From: Merdimonas sp963929015 | Lineage (GTDB): Bacteria; Bacillota; Clostridia; Lachnospirales; Lachnospiraceae | Assembly: GCF_963929015.1 (NCBI RefSeq) | Contig: NZ_CAWVHE010000008.1 | Location: 1-64,000, forward strand | Direction of reading: 5' to 3' | Length of the DNA: 64,000 bases | Part shown: positions 47,952 to 57,356 of the stretch, piece after piece | How the letters are laid out: every line of letters starts with the position of its first letter | How positions within the stretch are numbered: position 1 is the first letter of the stretch | Notes under the pieces: generated by a model | The model's input: the letters and a program-made list of their open reading frames with translations, nothing else | The model's database searches: none | Told to the model about the DNA's origin: nothing | Made by a program: the position numbers and the translations under genes

Positions 47952-49343
47952 TTATTCATTTACCAGACTGTATTCTTCGATAGAACTGTTAATAGTTTCT
48001 GCCATATTGGCAACTGCCTCATCTGAAGTCTCGTTTCCGTTAAGCATACTCTCGATCTCGGATTCTACCGTTGCTCTTGCCTCAGAAAATACACTCAGAA
48101 GCGCGCCCACATATTCCGGTGAAGAATCATGCAGCTGATCGATAGCAGTCTGGAACTGTGGATACTGTGCGATATTATCTTTAAATACCTGCTCTTCCTG
48201 AGCCGCTACCGTTACCGGGAAGTATCCGGTCTGAGCGTTCCAGTATGCCTGTGATTCCGGAGATACCAGGAATTTTACAAATTCCCAGGTTGCTCTCAAT
48301 TTCTTAGAATCCTGGTTGTTTAATGCCCACAGAGAAGCTCCTCCAATGGAAACGCCGCCCTCGTCACTATCTTTCACAGACGGGAAATATGCAGTTCCCA
48401 CTTCAAATTTTCCATTTACATCCTGAAGGATCTGCTTCAGAGAAGCGGTAGATCCAAGTGTGATCGCTGATTTTCCAGAGGAGAAATCTGCCAGTCCGGC
48501 ATCTCCGCCCTTACCTACGATCGGCGCATATCCTTTATCGTTCAGAGACTTCCACGCATCCAGAATATTCTTTGCTCCGCCATTCTCGTCAAAAGCTACT
48601 GCTGTTGCAGCCTCTTCTCTTCCGTTTCCGTTATTTGCATAATCCAGACCCTGCTTTCCAAGGAACTGTTCAAAGAACCATCCGTAGATAGACAGAGACA
48701 TAACTTCTCCGGCTCCGCCTTCATTTAACAGCTGGTCTCCAATGGCCTCGATCCCTTCCAGGCTGGTGGGAACCTCTGTAATACCCGCTTTGTCAAACAT
48801 ATCTTTATTATAGTACATCAGCGGTGTAGAAGAATTAAACGGCATGGAGTAAAGCTGATCATCAATGGTATAATATGCCGCAAGGTTCGGCTCGATCTGA
48901 GACAGATCATAACCGTCCTCGTCAATCATCTGCTGCATAGGAACGATCCAGCCGGAATCGATCATAAATCTGGTCCCGATCTCATATACCTGTACCAGAT
49001 CTGCACCCATATTGCCGATCTGTGCGCTCTTTAATTTATTCAGCGCGTCGTCATATTCACCCTGGAATTCTGATACAACCGTGATCCCATATTCATTTTC
49101 TTCATTGAAACGGCTTACCAGTTCATCGATCGCCTCGCCGTTTACTCCTCCCATGGAGTGCCAGAAAGTAATCTCTGTACCGTCCACGTCTTCTGCGGCA
49201 GCCATCTCCACAGCTTCTGCAGCTGCAGCGTCTCCTCCCTCCTGAGCACCGCTCTGGTCCTCAAGGCTTTTTCCGCCGCAGCCTGCAAGCAGACTGGCAG
49301 TCAGTGCTGTTGTCAATAATACTGAAACAATTCTTTTCTTCAT
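47952..49343 (-). CDS. ABC transporter substrate-binding lipoprotein (UgpB-like)
   Basis: A 463-residue extracellular solute-binding protein with a lipoprotein signal (TASLLAGCGGKS, Cys near residue 22). The mature part is a cluster-B CUT1 binding protein: ITFWHSMGGVNGEAIDELV, then FNSSTPLMYYNKDMF and GGVSIGGASLWALN. The company of glpQ suggests sn-glycerol 3-phosphate or glycerophosphodiesters as ligand, as in Ugp systems; a carbohydrate ligand remains possible. Confidence 0.87.
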   Translation of the reverse strand: MKKRIVSVLLTTALTASLLAGCGGKSLEDQSGAQEGGDAAAAEAVEMAAAEDVDGTEITFWHSMGGVNGEAIDELVSRFNEENEYGITVVSEFQGEYDDALNKLKSAQIGNMGADLVQVYEIGTRFMIDSGWIVPMQQMIDEDGYDLSQIEPNLAAYYTIDDQLYSMPFNSSTPLMYYNKDMFDKAGITEVPTSLEGIEAIGDQLLNEGGAGEVMSLSIYGWFFEQFLGKQGLDYANNGNGREEAATAVAFDENGGAKNILDAWKSLNDKGYAPIVGKGGDAGLADFSSGKSAITLGSTASLKQILQDVNGKFEVGTAYFPSVKDSDEGGVSIGGASLWALNNQDSKKLRATWEFVKFLVSPESQAYWNAQTGYFPVTVAAQEEQVFKDNIAQYPQFQTAIDQLHDSSPEYVGALLSVFSEARATVESEIESMLNGNETSDEAVANMAETINSSIEEYSLVNE

Positions 49344-49370
49344 GTTTTTCTCCTTTTTCCTGAATAAACT

Positions 49371-50288
49371 TTAACCTTTTACCGCGCCGGAGAACATACC
49401 CCGGATCAGCTGTTTCTGTCCCACAATAAAGATTGATATTGACGGGATGATAATCATTACCACACCTGCGATCATCATCGTGATGGACTGAGAATCCACA
49501 CTGTTCAACATACTGATACCGATCTGAACGGTTCTCATGTCATTGGATCCTGTAACGAGCAGAGGCCACATATACATATTCCATGCATTGATAAAGGTGT
49601 ATACTGCCATGGCTCCGATCGCCGATTTTGTCAGCGGGATCAGGATTTTCACGATGAATCTCAAGTTTCCGCATCCGTCCAGCTTTGCTGATTCATATAA
49701 GGATATCGGAAATGTCATATAAAACTGACGGAACAGGAAGATTCCCATTGCTGACGTCAGGTATGGTATGATCAATACCGGATAAGTATCCAGCATTCCC
49801 AGATTTCCAACTGTCAGATAGTTGGAAATGATAGTCGCTTCTCCCGGAACCATCATCGTAGCCATTACCACCATGAAAAGGAGCCCTTTTCCCTTAAATT
49901 CCAGGAAAGAAAACGCAAATGCCGCAAGAGAACAGGTGATGATCTGCCCGATCGTGATGCATCCCGCCATAATAAATGAGTTCAAGATAAATTTAAGCAG
50001 CGGTACATTTGTAAATGCATCTACAAAATTCTGGATCGTCGGATTTTTCGGGAACAGGTTCAGATCTGTAGTAAACAGTTCTCCCGAAGGCATGAATGCG
50101 ATACTGATCGCATATAACAGTGGAAGCAGGATCACAACCGCCATAATAATATTGGCAACAAGGAGGGTTCCTGTCCTCACCCTTCTTCTGGTAAGCGCCC
50201 TGGCATTCATCTCTTTCTTTAATTGCAGAAGTTCTTCTCTGCTGATGATTCTCTGGCTGCCTGCAGCCATGGTATCTGTCTGGCTCAT
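49371..50288 (-). CDS. ABC transporter permease (UgpE/MalG-like)
   Basis: A 305-residue permease with six predicted membrane helices. The EAA motif that contacts the ATPase is SLYESAKLDGCGNLRFIVKILIP. A charged N-terminal cytosolic tail of about 45 residues precedes helix 1. The start overlaps the stop of the other permease by one base. Confidence 0.92.
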   Translation of the reverse strand: MSQTDTMAAGSQRIISREELLQLKKEMNARALTRRRVRTGTLLVANIIMAVVILLPLLYAISIAFMPSGELFTTDLNLFPKNPTIQNFVDAFTNVPLLKFILNSFIMAGCITIGQIITCSLAAFAFSFLEFKGKGLLFMVVMATMMVPGEATIISNYLTVGNLGMLDTYPVLIIPYLTSAMGIFLFRQFYMTFPISLYESAKLDGCGNLRFIVKILIPLTKSAIGAMAVYTFINAWNMYMWPLLVTGSNDMRTVQIGISMLNSVDSQSITMMIAGVVMIIIPSISIFIVGQKQLIRGMFSGAVKG

Positions 50289-51157
50289 TAATAACTTACT
50301 CCTTTCTTCTCAATACGGAACATCACAAGAGTAATCAACATAACGATAATAAACAGGATCACGGACTGAGCTGCCGCGCTTCCGAACCGATAGTTGAAAA
50401 AGGCGTCACGGTAGATCGAGTACACGATAACATTCGTCGCCTCATCCGGTCCTCCTTCTGTCAGGATCTTGATCTGTCCGAAAGACTGGAATGCCTGGAT
50501 AATATTTACGACCAGCGTATAAAACATGATCGGCGAAAGACCCGGCAGGGTCAGACTGAAAAATTTCTGAATACTTCCCGCTCCGTCCACAGACGCTCTC
50601 TCATAGATGGTTTCGTCAATATTTCCAAGTCCGGCTGAAAAATACAGAAAGTTAATTCCACTGTTCAGCCAGGCCGTCAGGATCGCTACGCAATACAACG
50701 CCGTATCCGGATTGTTCAGCCAGTTAATATCCAACCCCAGCAGCTTATTGACGATACCTACTGTAGGATGCAGCATGATCTCAAAAATCATAGCTGCAGA
50801 ACTGGAGGCAATTGCCATTGGCAGTGCATAAGAGGTACTGAAAAAGCGGATCCCTGGAAACGCTTTATTACAAAGCACTGCGGCGATCAGGCCCAAAAGC
50901 ATTCCGCCAACCACAACGATCACTACAAAGATCAGGGTCACTTTCAGACTGTTGCGGAAAGATTCGCTCGTCAACAGATCAATATAGTTCTGCATTCCTA
51001 CAAATACTTTTGCCTGTCCCATCTTGTCTGTCAGAAACAGACTCAGAAATATAGTTTTAAAAAAGGGATAAAAAAGGAAAACTGCAAATACCAGCATACA
51101 TGGCACTAGATAAAAGTATGGGGATGCATTCCATTTACTTTTTTTCACTGCGTTCAT
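50288..51157 (-). CDS. ABC transporter permease (UgpA/MalF-like)
   Basis: A 289-residue permease with six membrane helices and the EAA-type loop ETIYERASVDGAGSIQKFFS. It begins YFYLVPCMLVFAVFLFYPFF. It pairs with the downstream permease to form the channel. Its start overlaps the ATPase stop by one base. Confidence 0.92.
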   Translation of the reverse strand: MNAVKKSKWNASPYFYLVPCMLVFAVFLFYPFFKTIFLSLFLTDKMGQAKVFVGMQNYIDLLTSESFRNSLKVTLIFVVIVVVGGMLLGLIAAVLCNKAFPGIRFFSTSYALPMAIASSSAAMIFEIMLHPTVGIVNKLLGLDINWLNNPDTALYCVAILTAWLNSGINFLYFSAGLGNIDETIYERASVDGAGSIQKFFSLTLPGLSPIMFYTLVVNIIQAFQSFGQIKILTEGGPDEATNVIVYSIYRDAFFNYRFGSAAAQSVILFIIVMLITLVMFRIEKKGVSY

Positions 51158-52302
51158 TACACCGTCTCCTCTCTGTAAAATATGCTTTCTTCGGTATTTT
51201 GATCAAACAGATGGATTTTCTTTGGATCAAAGTAAAGATCGATCTTTTCTCCGGTCATCGTCTGGTTCTTCGGATGAAGGCGTACCGCATGGGTTTTCTT
51301 CTGCTCGTCAAAATAAAGGAATACTTCCGCTCCCAACATTTCTCTTGCCGTAACCGTTACGTTCATTCCAACGGTGGCTTTTTCGATGCCAAGTTCTGCG
51401 GCGTCCGCGTACTCATGGATATCTTCCGGCCGGATTCCCAGAGTCACATCCTGGTCCATGGCTCTGAGTCTGGCAAGCTCGCTTCTTCTTCCTTCCAGGT
51501 AAATTTTCTTTCCATCTTTCGGATTTCCAATAAAAACGACCATCCTGCCATTTTCCTCTGTGACATGAGCCTGGAAGAAATTCATGGACGGAGAACCGAT
51601 AAACCCTGCCACAAATAAATTTACCGGATGATTGTACAGTTCTACCGGAGTTTCCACCTGCTGTACCACACCATCTTTCATTACTACAATCCTGGTTCCC
51701 AGCGTCATAGCCTCTGTCTGATCATGGGTTACATAAATGATCGTAGTCTCAAGTTCTTTATGTAATTTTGCAAGTTCGATCCGCATCTGTGCACGAAGCT
51801 TGGCATCCAGATTGGAAAGCGGTTCGTCCATCAAAAATGCCTTGGGTCTGCGGATAATGGCGCTTCCGATCGCAACTCTTTGTTTTTGTCCGCCGGACAG
51901 AGCTGCCGGCTTTCTGTCCAGCAGATGCTCAATCTCAAGAATTCTTGCAACTTTATGCACTTTCTCATCAATCTCACTCTTGGAAGCTTTTCGAACTTTC
52001 AAGGCGAACGCCAGATTTCCATACACCGTCATATTGGGATATAACGCATAATTCTGGAACACCATGGACAGCCCTCTGTCTTTTGGATCGAAATAATTAC
52101 ATAACTGATCGTCGATCCACAGTTCTCCGTCGCTGATATCCTCCAATCCGGCGATCATTCGAAGAGTCGTCGATTTTCCGCATCCGGAAGGGCCGACAAA
52201 AATAATGAATTCCTGGTCGTGAATGTCCAGACTAAAATCTTTCACTGCAAAGTTACCTTTTTCATACTCTTTGCATACATTTCTTAATACAATCTCTGAC
52301 AC
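51157..52302 (-). CDS. ABC transporter ATP-binding protein (UgpC/MalK-like)
   Basis: A 381-residue ATPase: Walker A VGPSGCGKSTTLRM, signature LSGGQKQRVAIGSAI, Walker B AFLMDEPLSNLDAKLR and the switch TIIYVTHDQTEAMTL. A C-terminal OB-fold regulatory region (FIGSPSMNFF, LGIRPEDIHEY) marks the CUT1/MalK subfamily. The GTG start at 52302 follows GGGAGGAG. It is the first gene of the importer operon; 52303-52455 is leader/promoter region without a gene. Confidence 0.94.
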   Translation of the reverse strand: MSEIVLRNVCKEYEKGNFAVKDFSLDIHDQEFIIFVGPSGCGKSTTLRMIAGLEDISDGELWIDDQLCNYFDPKDRGLSMVFQNYALYPNMTVYGNLAFALKVRKASKSEIDEKVHKVARILEIEHLLDRKPAALSGGQKQRVAIGSAIIRRPKAFLMDEPLSNLDAKLRAQMRIELAKLHKELETTIIYVTHDQTEAMTLGTRIVVMKDGVVQQVETPVELYNHPVNLFVAGFIGSPSMNFFQAHVTEENGRMVVFIGNPKDGKKIYLEGRRSELARLRAMDQDVTLGIRPEDIHEYADAAELGIEKATVGMNVTVTAREMLGAEVFLYFDEQKKTHAVRLHPKNQTMTGEKIDLYFDPKKIHLFDQNTEESIFYREETV

Positions 52303-52455
52303 AGTATTTCTCCTCCCTTAGTGTCGTCTTCTCTCATTTTCAACAGGTCTCAACAAATCATACATTCACATTTTACGGATCAGGCTCTTCTGCTTCTACC
52401 ATACTTTTTAAAAGGTTTCGTTAAGAACGTGTTAAGGCGTCCTCTTTTTGACAAG

Positions 52456-52487
52456 AAAAAAGACACCCTTCATCGGATGTCTCTTTC
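52456..52487 (-). terminator. Terminator after dapL
   Basis: GACACCC/GGATGTC stem (one G-U), loop TTCATC, followed by six Ts on the minus strand. Confidence 0.7.
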
Positions 52488-52523
52488 ATGGTTCCTGTCT
52501 GTTTTTTCTGATAACCGTCCTGT

Positions 52524-53720
52524 CTAAAACAACTCCTCAAACCGCCGCATGGCCTCCGCCGTACTCTCGTGCTGTCCGAATGCCGTCAGGCGGAAATAAT
52601 TCTTGCCGTTCTCGCCAAACCCTGCTCCCGGTGTTCCCACCACCTGGGCATGGGTCAAAAGATAATCAAAGAACTCCCAGGATTCCATGCCTTTGGGGCA
52701 CTCAAACCAGATATAGGGAGAGTTCACGCCTCCGGTAAAGGGAATGTTTTTCTTTCTCAGCACATCGGCAATGATCTTTGCATTCTGCCGGTAGTATTCG
52801 ATGTTTTCCATGCACTCCGCCATTCCTTCTTCTGTGAAGACTGCCTCCGCCGCACGCTGCACGATATACGGCGTCCCGTTAAATTTGGTGGAATGTCTCC
52901 GGTTCCACATGGCATGCAGGGAAAGTTCTGTCCCGTTAGATGCCGGAAAGACCAGTTCTTTGGGAATCACGGTGTAAGAACACCTGGTTCCGGTAAATCC
53001 TGCTGTTTTCGATAAAGAGCAGAATTCGATCGCACATTCTTTTGCACCTTCGATCTCAAAGATACTCCTGGGAAGCGCCGGATCTGACACGAAAGCTTCA
53101 TAAGCCGCGTCAAACAGGATCACTGCCTGCATTTCTTTTGCATACGCCACCCACTTTTCCAGCTGCTCTTTGCTGTAGCAGGCTCCTGTAGGGTTATTGG
53201 GCGAGCACAGATAGATCAGGTCTGCCTTCACCGACGGATCCGGCATGGGCAGGAAATCATTTTCTGCTGTGCCGTTCATATAGACGATCTTACGGCCGTC
53301 CATGAGATTGGTGTCTACATAAACCGGATAAACCGGATCCGGCACCAGTACTACATTGTCTTTGCCAAACAGATCCGTGATGTTGCCGGTATCACTTTTT
53401 GCGCCGTCGGAAATGAAGATGGTATCCGGATCTACGTCCGCTCCATTTTTCTTATAATATGCAGAAATGGCGTTCCGCAGGAAATCATATCCTTTCTCCG
53501 GCCCGTATCCCCGGAAAGTTTCGGGAACCGCCTGTTCCTCCACTGCTTTGTGGAGCGCCTCGATCACTTTCTTTGTCAGAGGCTTTGTCACGTCTCCGAT
53601 CCCCAGCCGGATGATCTTCTGATCCGGATGGGCTTCTTCATATTTGCTGACCCGTCTTGCGATCTCCGCAAACAGATAGCTTTCTTCCAGATTCTGGTAG
53701 TTTTCATTCAGTAATGGCAT
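52524..53720 (-). CDS. dapL: LL-diaminopimelate aminotransferase
   Basis: A 398-residue PLP enzyme that converts tetrahydrodipicolinate directly to LL-diaminopimelate, for lysine and peptidoglycan. It has IIRLGIGDVTKPLTKKVIEA, FISDGAKSDTGNI, YLCSPNNPTGACYSKEQL and the PLP lysine in CSLSKTAGFTGTRCSYT. The ATG at 53720 follows AGGAGG. No other dap genes are adjacent. Confidence 0.95.
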   Translation of the reverse strand: MPLLNENYQNLEESYLFAEIARRVSKYEEAHPDQKIIRLGIGDVTKPLTKKVIEALHKAVEEQAVPETFRGYGPEKGYDFLRNAISAYYKKNGADVDPDTIFISDGAKSDTGNITDLFGKDNVVLVPDPVYPVYVDTNLMDGRKIVYMNGTAENDFLPMPDPSVKADLIYLCSPNNPTGACYSKEQLEKWVAYAKEMQAVILFDAAYEAFVSDPALPRSIFEIEGAKECAIEFCSLSKTAGFTGTRCSYTVIPKELVFPASNGTELSLHAMWNRRHSTKFNGTPYIVQRAAEAVFTEEGMAECMENIEYYRQNAKIIADVLRKKNIPFTGGVNSPYIWFECPKGMESWEFFDYLLTHAQVVGTPGAGFGENGKNYFRLTAFGQHESTAEAMRRFEELF

Positions 53721-53761
53721 TTTCTTCTTCCTCCTTACTGTGTCTTCACATTTACAGGTGT

Positions 53762-54676
53762 CTATCGGAACATGGTCGCCAGACTCATGATCGGATTGTA
53801 TTGATACAGAACACTCAAAAAGTTGTCTGTTTCTATCATGGTATAAAGTTCTTTTCCAAAACTGGTCACATAAAGAAGGGTGATCACCACAAAAGCGGTC
53901 CACACAATGATCAGCGCGCCGCTAAGGCCGATCACGCCTCCGGCCAGCCGGTTCAGCGCGCCTAAAACAGGCAGATTGGACACAATATCCAGCGCAAATA
54001 CGATGGCCCGTACAAGAATCGTGATCAGGATAAATGTACACAAAAATGCGGCCACATTCAGCGCAAGCCCCGCCAGAAAATCTCCGGCATACTGCACAAA
54101 GGTCTCTGCTCCCAGCTGGCGGTACATCTCGCTGTTGTTGTTTTCCATCAAAAGATTTTTGAATATTTCCGGCAGATCTGCGCCCTCGATGGCTGAGATC
54201 TGCAGGTCCCTTGGCACATCCGCACCTGCGATAATCTCTTCCATCGGCGTCCCCTCTTCTCCGGTCAGGCCGTCCAGCACATCTCTGGAGATCCCAAGTT
54301 CAGCCAGATCCTGGCTGGTAACTTCTCCATTTACAATGTCCTCAATGGTAATCCCGTACTCCTTCAGCTTTTCTTCCGACACCCCGGCCGCGCCAAGAAC
54401 CCGGCGGACGCTGTCCGCATCCATCTTCTCTTCTTCACCGCCAAAGCTTGCCGAAGCTCCCTCTGCCATGGTGGAGACCACCTGGCTTCGGATCATATCA
54501 TCCAGGGGCGTATAGGTTTCCAGGGCGTCTGCCACATAAGGCGTGGCAAAATATACGATCACCAGGGTTGCCAGCGTAGCAGCAAGGGAAACGATGATCT
54601 TAACCGCCCCCCGCATAAAACCGACGATCAGGCATATGAGAAACACCGCTCCTACTGTCATTGATAACCAATTCAT
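53762..54676 (-). CDS. CvpA-family membrane protein, enlarged
   Basis: A 304-residue protein. Two N-terminal membrane helices (FLICLIVGFMRGAVKIIVSL) and two C-terminal ones (ILVRAIVFALDIVSNLPVLGALNRLAGGVIG, given here only as a landmark near residues 217-247) match CvpA. Between them is an insert of about 110 residues with repeated short helical units ending in GI(S/T). Typical CvpA is 160-200 residues. AAGGAG precedes the ATG. It clusters with DUF5711 and LysM proteins, which suggests a cell-envelope job. Confidence 0.75.
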   Translation of the reverse strand: MNWLSMTVGAVFLICLIVGFMRGAVKIIVSLAATLATLVIVYFATPYVADALETYTPLDDMIRSQVVSTMAEGASASFGGEEEKMDADSVRRVLGAAGVSEEKLKEYGITIEDIVNGEVTSQDLAELGISRDVLDGLTGEEGTPMEEIIAGADVPRDLQISAIEGADLPEIFKNLLMENNNSEMYRQLGAETFVQYAGDFLAGLALNVAAFLCTFILITILVRAIVFALDIVSNLPVLGALNRLAGGVIGLSGALIIVWTAFVVITLLYVTSFGKELYTMIETDNFLSVLYQYNPIMSLATMFR

Positions 54677-54685
54677 AAATTCTCC

Positions 54686-55936
54686 TTATTTTACAAGACG
54701 GATCTCTTCCAACCCATTCTCGTTTATCACAATGTACTTATTGACTCCTGCAACCGGAAAGATTTCTTTGATCTTGCTATTCATCTCCCCGTCAAATTTC
54801 CGGATACCGCCGCGGCCAAAAATACTGCATTTTTTTCCATCATACAAAATGACCTGACTTCCACAGAGTTTCGCGTGGCTGTAGTCTCCGGAGAAATTTT
54901 CAGACATGGCCACCTGTCCTCTCGCATTATAAAGCCTCAATTCATAGCCTTCTTTGCCTTCGTTTTTCAGGATCATGCCGATATAGTTCTCATTATGGAA
55001 CACACTTTTGATTTCTTTCTTAATCTCAACGCTTACCTGTTCTTCCGGGTTTGAACTTCCCCGGTAGATCGTAAGCAGATGATCCCCCACCGCGGCAGAC
55101 ACGGAAGCACTCATAAAAAAACCTTCCGCCATTACGGTATTATCATATTCTTTCTGATAGATCCGGTGATCTGCTTTTTCTTCCCCTGCTTCTCCGAAAT
55201 TATAGTAAGCTGTTCTGGACTTCACCATTGCGTCCTCCACATACAGGTACAGGACCTGCAGCGTCTCCCCGTCCGGGGAAAGCGCAGTGTCCAGAGGATA
55301 GCCTGTCCCGTTCATGGAACTTTTCAGTTCTGCCAGAAGGTTGCCTGCCGCGTCATAACAGAGGATATGTGACGAACTCTCATCATTTAAGATCACACTG
55401 ACGATGCCCTGCCGGGACACCCGGATCTTTTCCACCGGCAGATTTGTCTCCGTTTCTCCCCGGAGTCCCTCCTCGTCAAATACCAGGATGGCGTTCCCCC
55501 CTTTATCCGCCACCGCCGCAGACTCGCCGTTGACATCCACGACAGGATTCTGAATCTGGTAGGGATGGTTCCACTGTTCCTTTCCCTGATAGTCAAGATA
55601 GGCAATCCCGTCCCTGCTGTACTTAAGAACCCCTTTGGCAAACTGTACATAATCGCTTCCTGCCGCTCCTGTTACCGGATAGGTGTCAATGGTCCTGATG
55701 CCGGTATAAGTCTGAAGGCTGATGAGCAGGTAAACGCCAATACACAGAGCCAGGATGATTCCCGCCGCAAGGACTCCTTTTTTCCAGGAACTGCGTTTTT
55801 TCATCTCCGGCTGCTGTTCTTCACCGAGCTCTGTCTGATCCTCTTTTCGCAATTCGCGGATTATGCGATCTATAATCTTTTCAGTGGGATCCTGATCCTC
55901 CACCACCTGTAATTTCTTCTTTTTCCAGTGTATCAT
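54686..55936 (-). CDS. DUF5711 family protein
   Basis: A 416-residue protein: a charged cytosolic N-terminus, one membrane helix (GVLAAGIILALCIGVYLLIS, about 54-73) and an extracellular region of short repeated strands resembling beta-propeller blades (AYLDYQGKEQWNHPY, ILVFDEEGLRGE). It matches DUF5711 of clostridia; function unknown. It is 9 bases upstream of the cvpA start and probably co-expressed. Confidence 0.78.
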   Translation of the reverse strand: MIHWKKKKLQVVEDQDPTEKIIDRIIRELRKEDQTELGEEQQPEMKKRSSWKKGVLAAGIILALCIGVYLLISLQTYTGIRTIDTYPVTGAAGSDYVQFAKGVLKYSRDGIAYLDYQGKEQWNHPYQIQNPVVDVNGESAAVADKGGNAILVFDEEGLRGETETNLPVEKIRVSRQGIVSVILNDESSSHILCYDAAGNLLAELKSSMNGTGYPLDTALSPDGETLQVLYLYVEDAMVKSRTAYYNFGEAGEEKADHRIYQKEYDNTVMAEGFFMSASVSAAVGDHLLTIYRGSSNPEEQVSVEIKKEIKSVFHNENYIGMILKNEGKEGYELRLYNARGQVAMSENFSGDYSHAKLCGSQVILYDGKKCSIFGRGGIRKFDGEMNSKIKEIFPVAGVNKYIVINENGLEEIRLVK

Positions 55937-55994
55937 CGATTCACCCTTTGCTGATTTTCATTTGCATCTTATATATTGTACCATAATTTCCTGT

Positions 55995-57119
55995 TTATGG
56001 GAGTAACAATTTTTGACCGATGTAAATCAGATTGCCGTCCGACAGTCCGTTCATTTTGCAGATCGCCTCTGCCTGTGAGGAGTTTCCATACACCTTCCTG
56101 CTGATGGTATCCAGGGTATCTCCCTTTTGCACTACATAATAATCATCTTCTGTAAGGCCTGTTTCTCCTGCGTCATCTCCCTGTGGGATCTCCGGTCCCG
56201 AATCTGCGCCGGCAGCCGCAGCATCCCCGCCACTGTCCACAGATCCGTCACCCCCGCCGGACCCGTCTGCCTCCTGCCCACGGGCGGCGGCTGTCACCAC
56301 CGCCCCGTCTTCGGTTTCTTCTATATCCTCTCCGCCGACGCCTGTCCCTCCTACCGACCTGGATAAAGATTCCAGAGAACTTTGTACAGCCGCCATCTTA
56401 TCATAACTGTTCATGGCCAGGGCTCCGATCACCAGAACCACTACCACCAATAGCGTACTGGTAAGATATACCATGCGGGAGCTTAGACGATCGTTTCTTT
56501 TTTCCATCCGCTCTCTTACGGTACTGCGAAAATCCTTTGCAGCTCGATCCTCAACCACTTCACTGGGAGAAACGCCGATCTTTTTTCGGGTAGTGATCAT
56601 ATAATTCTGCATAGCGGGATTTTTCTCATAGAAAATATAGTGTCCTCCCATCTGCATCAGTTCCCCATACTTAAAAGCATAGAACATCTCCTCGCCGTCC
56701 AGAGAATCCTTCCATATAAATACAGAATGATCTTTAGAAAAATACCGGTTGTGGACTCTGCCTGCTTCCCGGATACGCCCCATAGGTTTTGCATCCTCCA
56801 CAAGCCCCCAGCCCACAATATCCGACTCCGGGAAATACGTTTTTCTGTCTTCTTCCATCTGCCGGACAGTCTCTTCTCTGACGCCGATTTCTTTTGCTTC
56901 CACTCTGACTTCCTGCAGGCGGAAGGCCCCTTCTATGTATACCACCGGCGTTTCTTCCACCTGGAAGATCTGTCCGGCCAGGGCGAATCCTACGGGCTCA
57001 TCCTTTGCTTTTTCCCTGAGCTGGTTGATATAGGTATCCACATAATCCTCTACATAAATCTTTGGTTCGTCACTGACATTGCCAATCTGCCTGACATTTT
57101 TTGGAAGTTGTCTTTCCAT
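55995..57119 (-). CDS. LysM membrane protein with MPN-like N-terminal domain
   Basis: A 374-residue protein. Residues about 20-185 are a soluble cytosolic domain (VVYIEGAFRLQEV, SDIVGWGLVEDAKPMG, HSVFIWKDSLDGEEMFYAF) whose order of elements resembles the MPN/JAB fold but lacks the His-x-His zinc ligands. A membrane helix follows (YLTSTLLVVVVLVIGALAM, near 222-240), then a Gly/Asp/Glu linker and a C-terminal LysM (YYVVQKGDTLDTISRKVYGN, near 330-374) that should bind peptidoglycan. GAGGTG precedes the ATG. MPN assignment is inference; LysM is clear. Confidence 0.75.
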   Translation of the reverse strand: MERQLPKNVRQIGNVSDEPKIYVEDYVDTYINQLREKAKDEPVGFALAGQIFQVEETPVVYIEGAFRLQEVRVEAKEIGVREETVRQMEEDRKTYFPESDIVGWGLVEDAKPMGRIREAGRVHNRYFSKDHSVFIWKDSLDGEEMFYAFKYGELMQMGGHYIFYEKNPAMQNYMITTRKKIGVSPSEVVEDRAAKDFRSTVRERMEKRNDRLSSRMVYLTSTLLVVVVLVIGALAMNSYDKMAAVQSSLESLSRSVGGTGVGGEDIEETEDGAVVTAAARGQEADGSGGGDGSVDSGGDAAAAGADSGPEIPQGDDAGETGLTEDDYYVVQKGDTLDTISRKVYGNSSQAEAICKMNGLSDGNLIYIGQKLLLP

Positions 57120-57165
57120 ATACTCTCACCTCGTTTTTTGTATTTTGGGTTATGATAGCATATGG

Positions 57166-57289
57166 ATTTTGCGTTTTTTGCCAATTAGTGAAACTCCGCA
57201 TGAGAAGTTTCCGGCAGATGCCCCAAGCCTTCGACGCAGCTTCTTAGAACACGGCAAGACGAAGGTCGAGAAATAGCAGATCCACAACC
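57166..57289. other. Intergenic segment with inverted repeats, unassigned
   Basis: This holds GAAACT...AGTTTC (about 57189-57210) and CCTTC...GAAGG (about 57228-57265). It reads like a small structured RNA or a dispersed repeat, but no known family is recognised and no coding frame is convincing. Confidence 0.35.
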
Positions 57290-57333
57290 AAAAACCCCTC
57301 TCCCGTCCGGCCCTGATGCCGGAGGAAGAGGGG
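57290..57333 (-). terminator. Terminator after split transketolase genes
   Basis: CCCCTCT..TCCGGC pairs with GCCGGA..AAGAGGGG (57295-57333), followed by TTTTT on the minus strand. Confidence 0.85.
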
Positions 57334-57356
57334 TGGTATGATCTTATGCGGATCTT

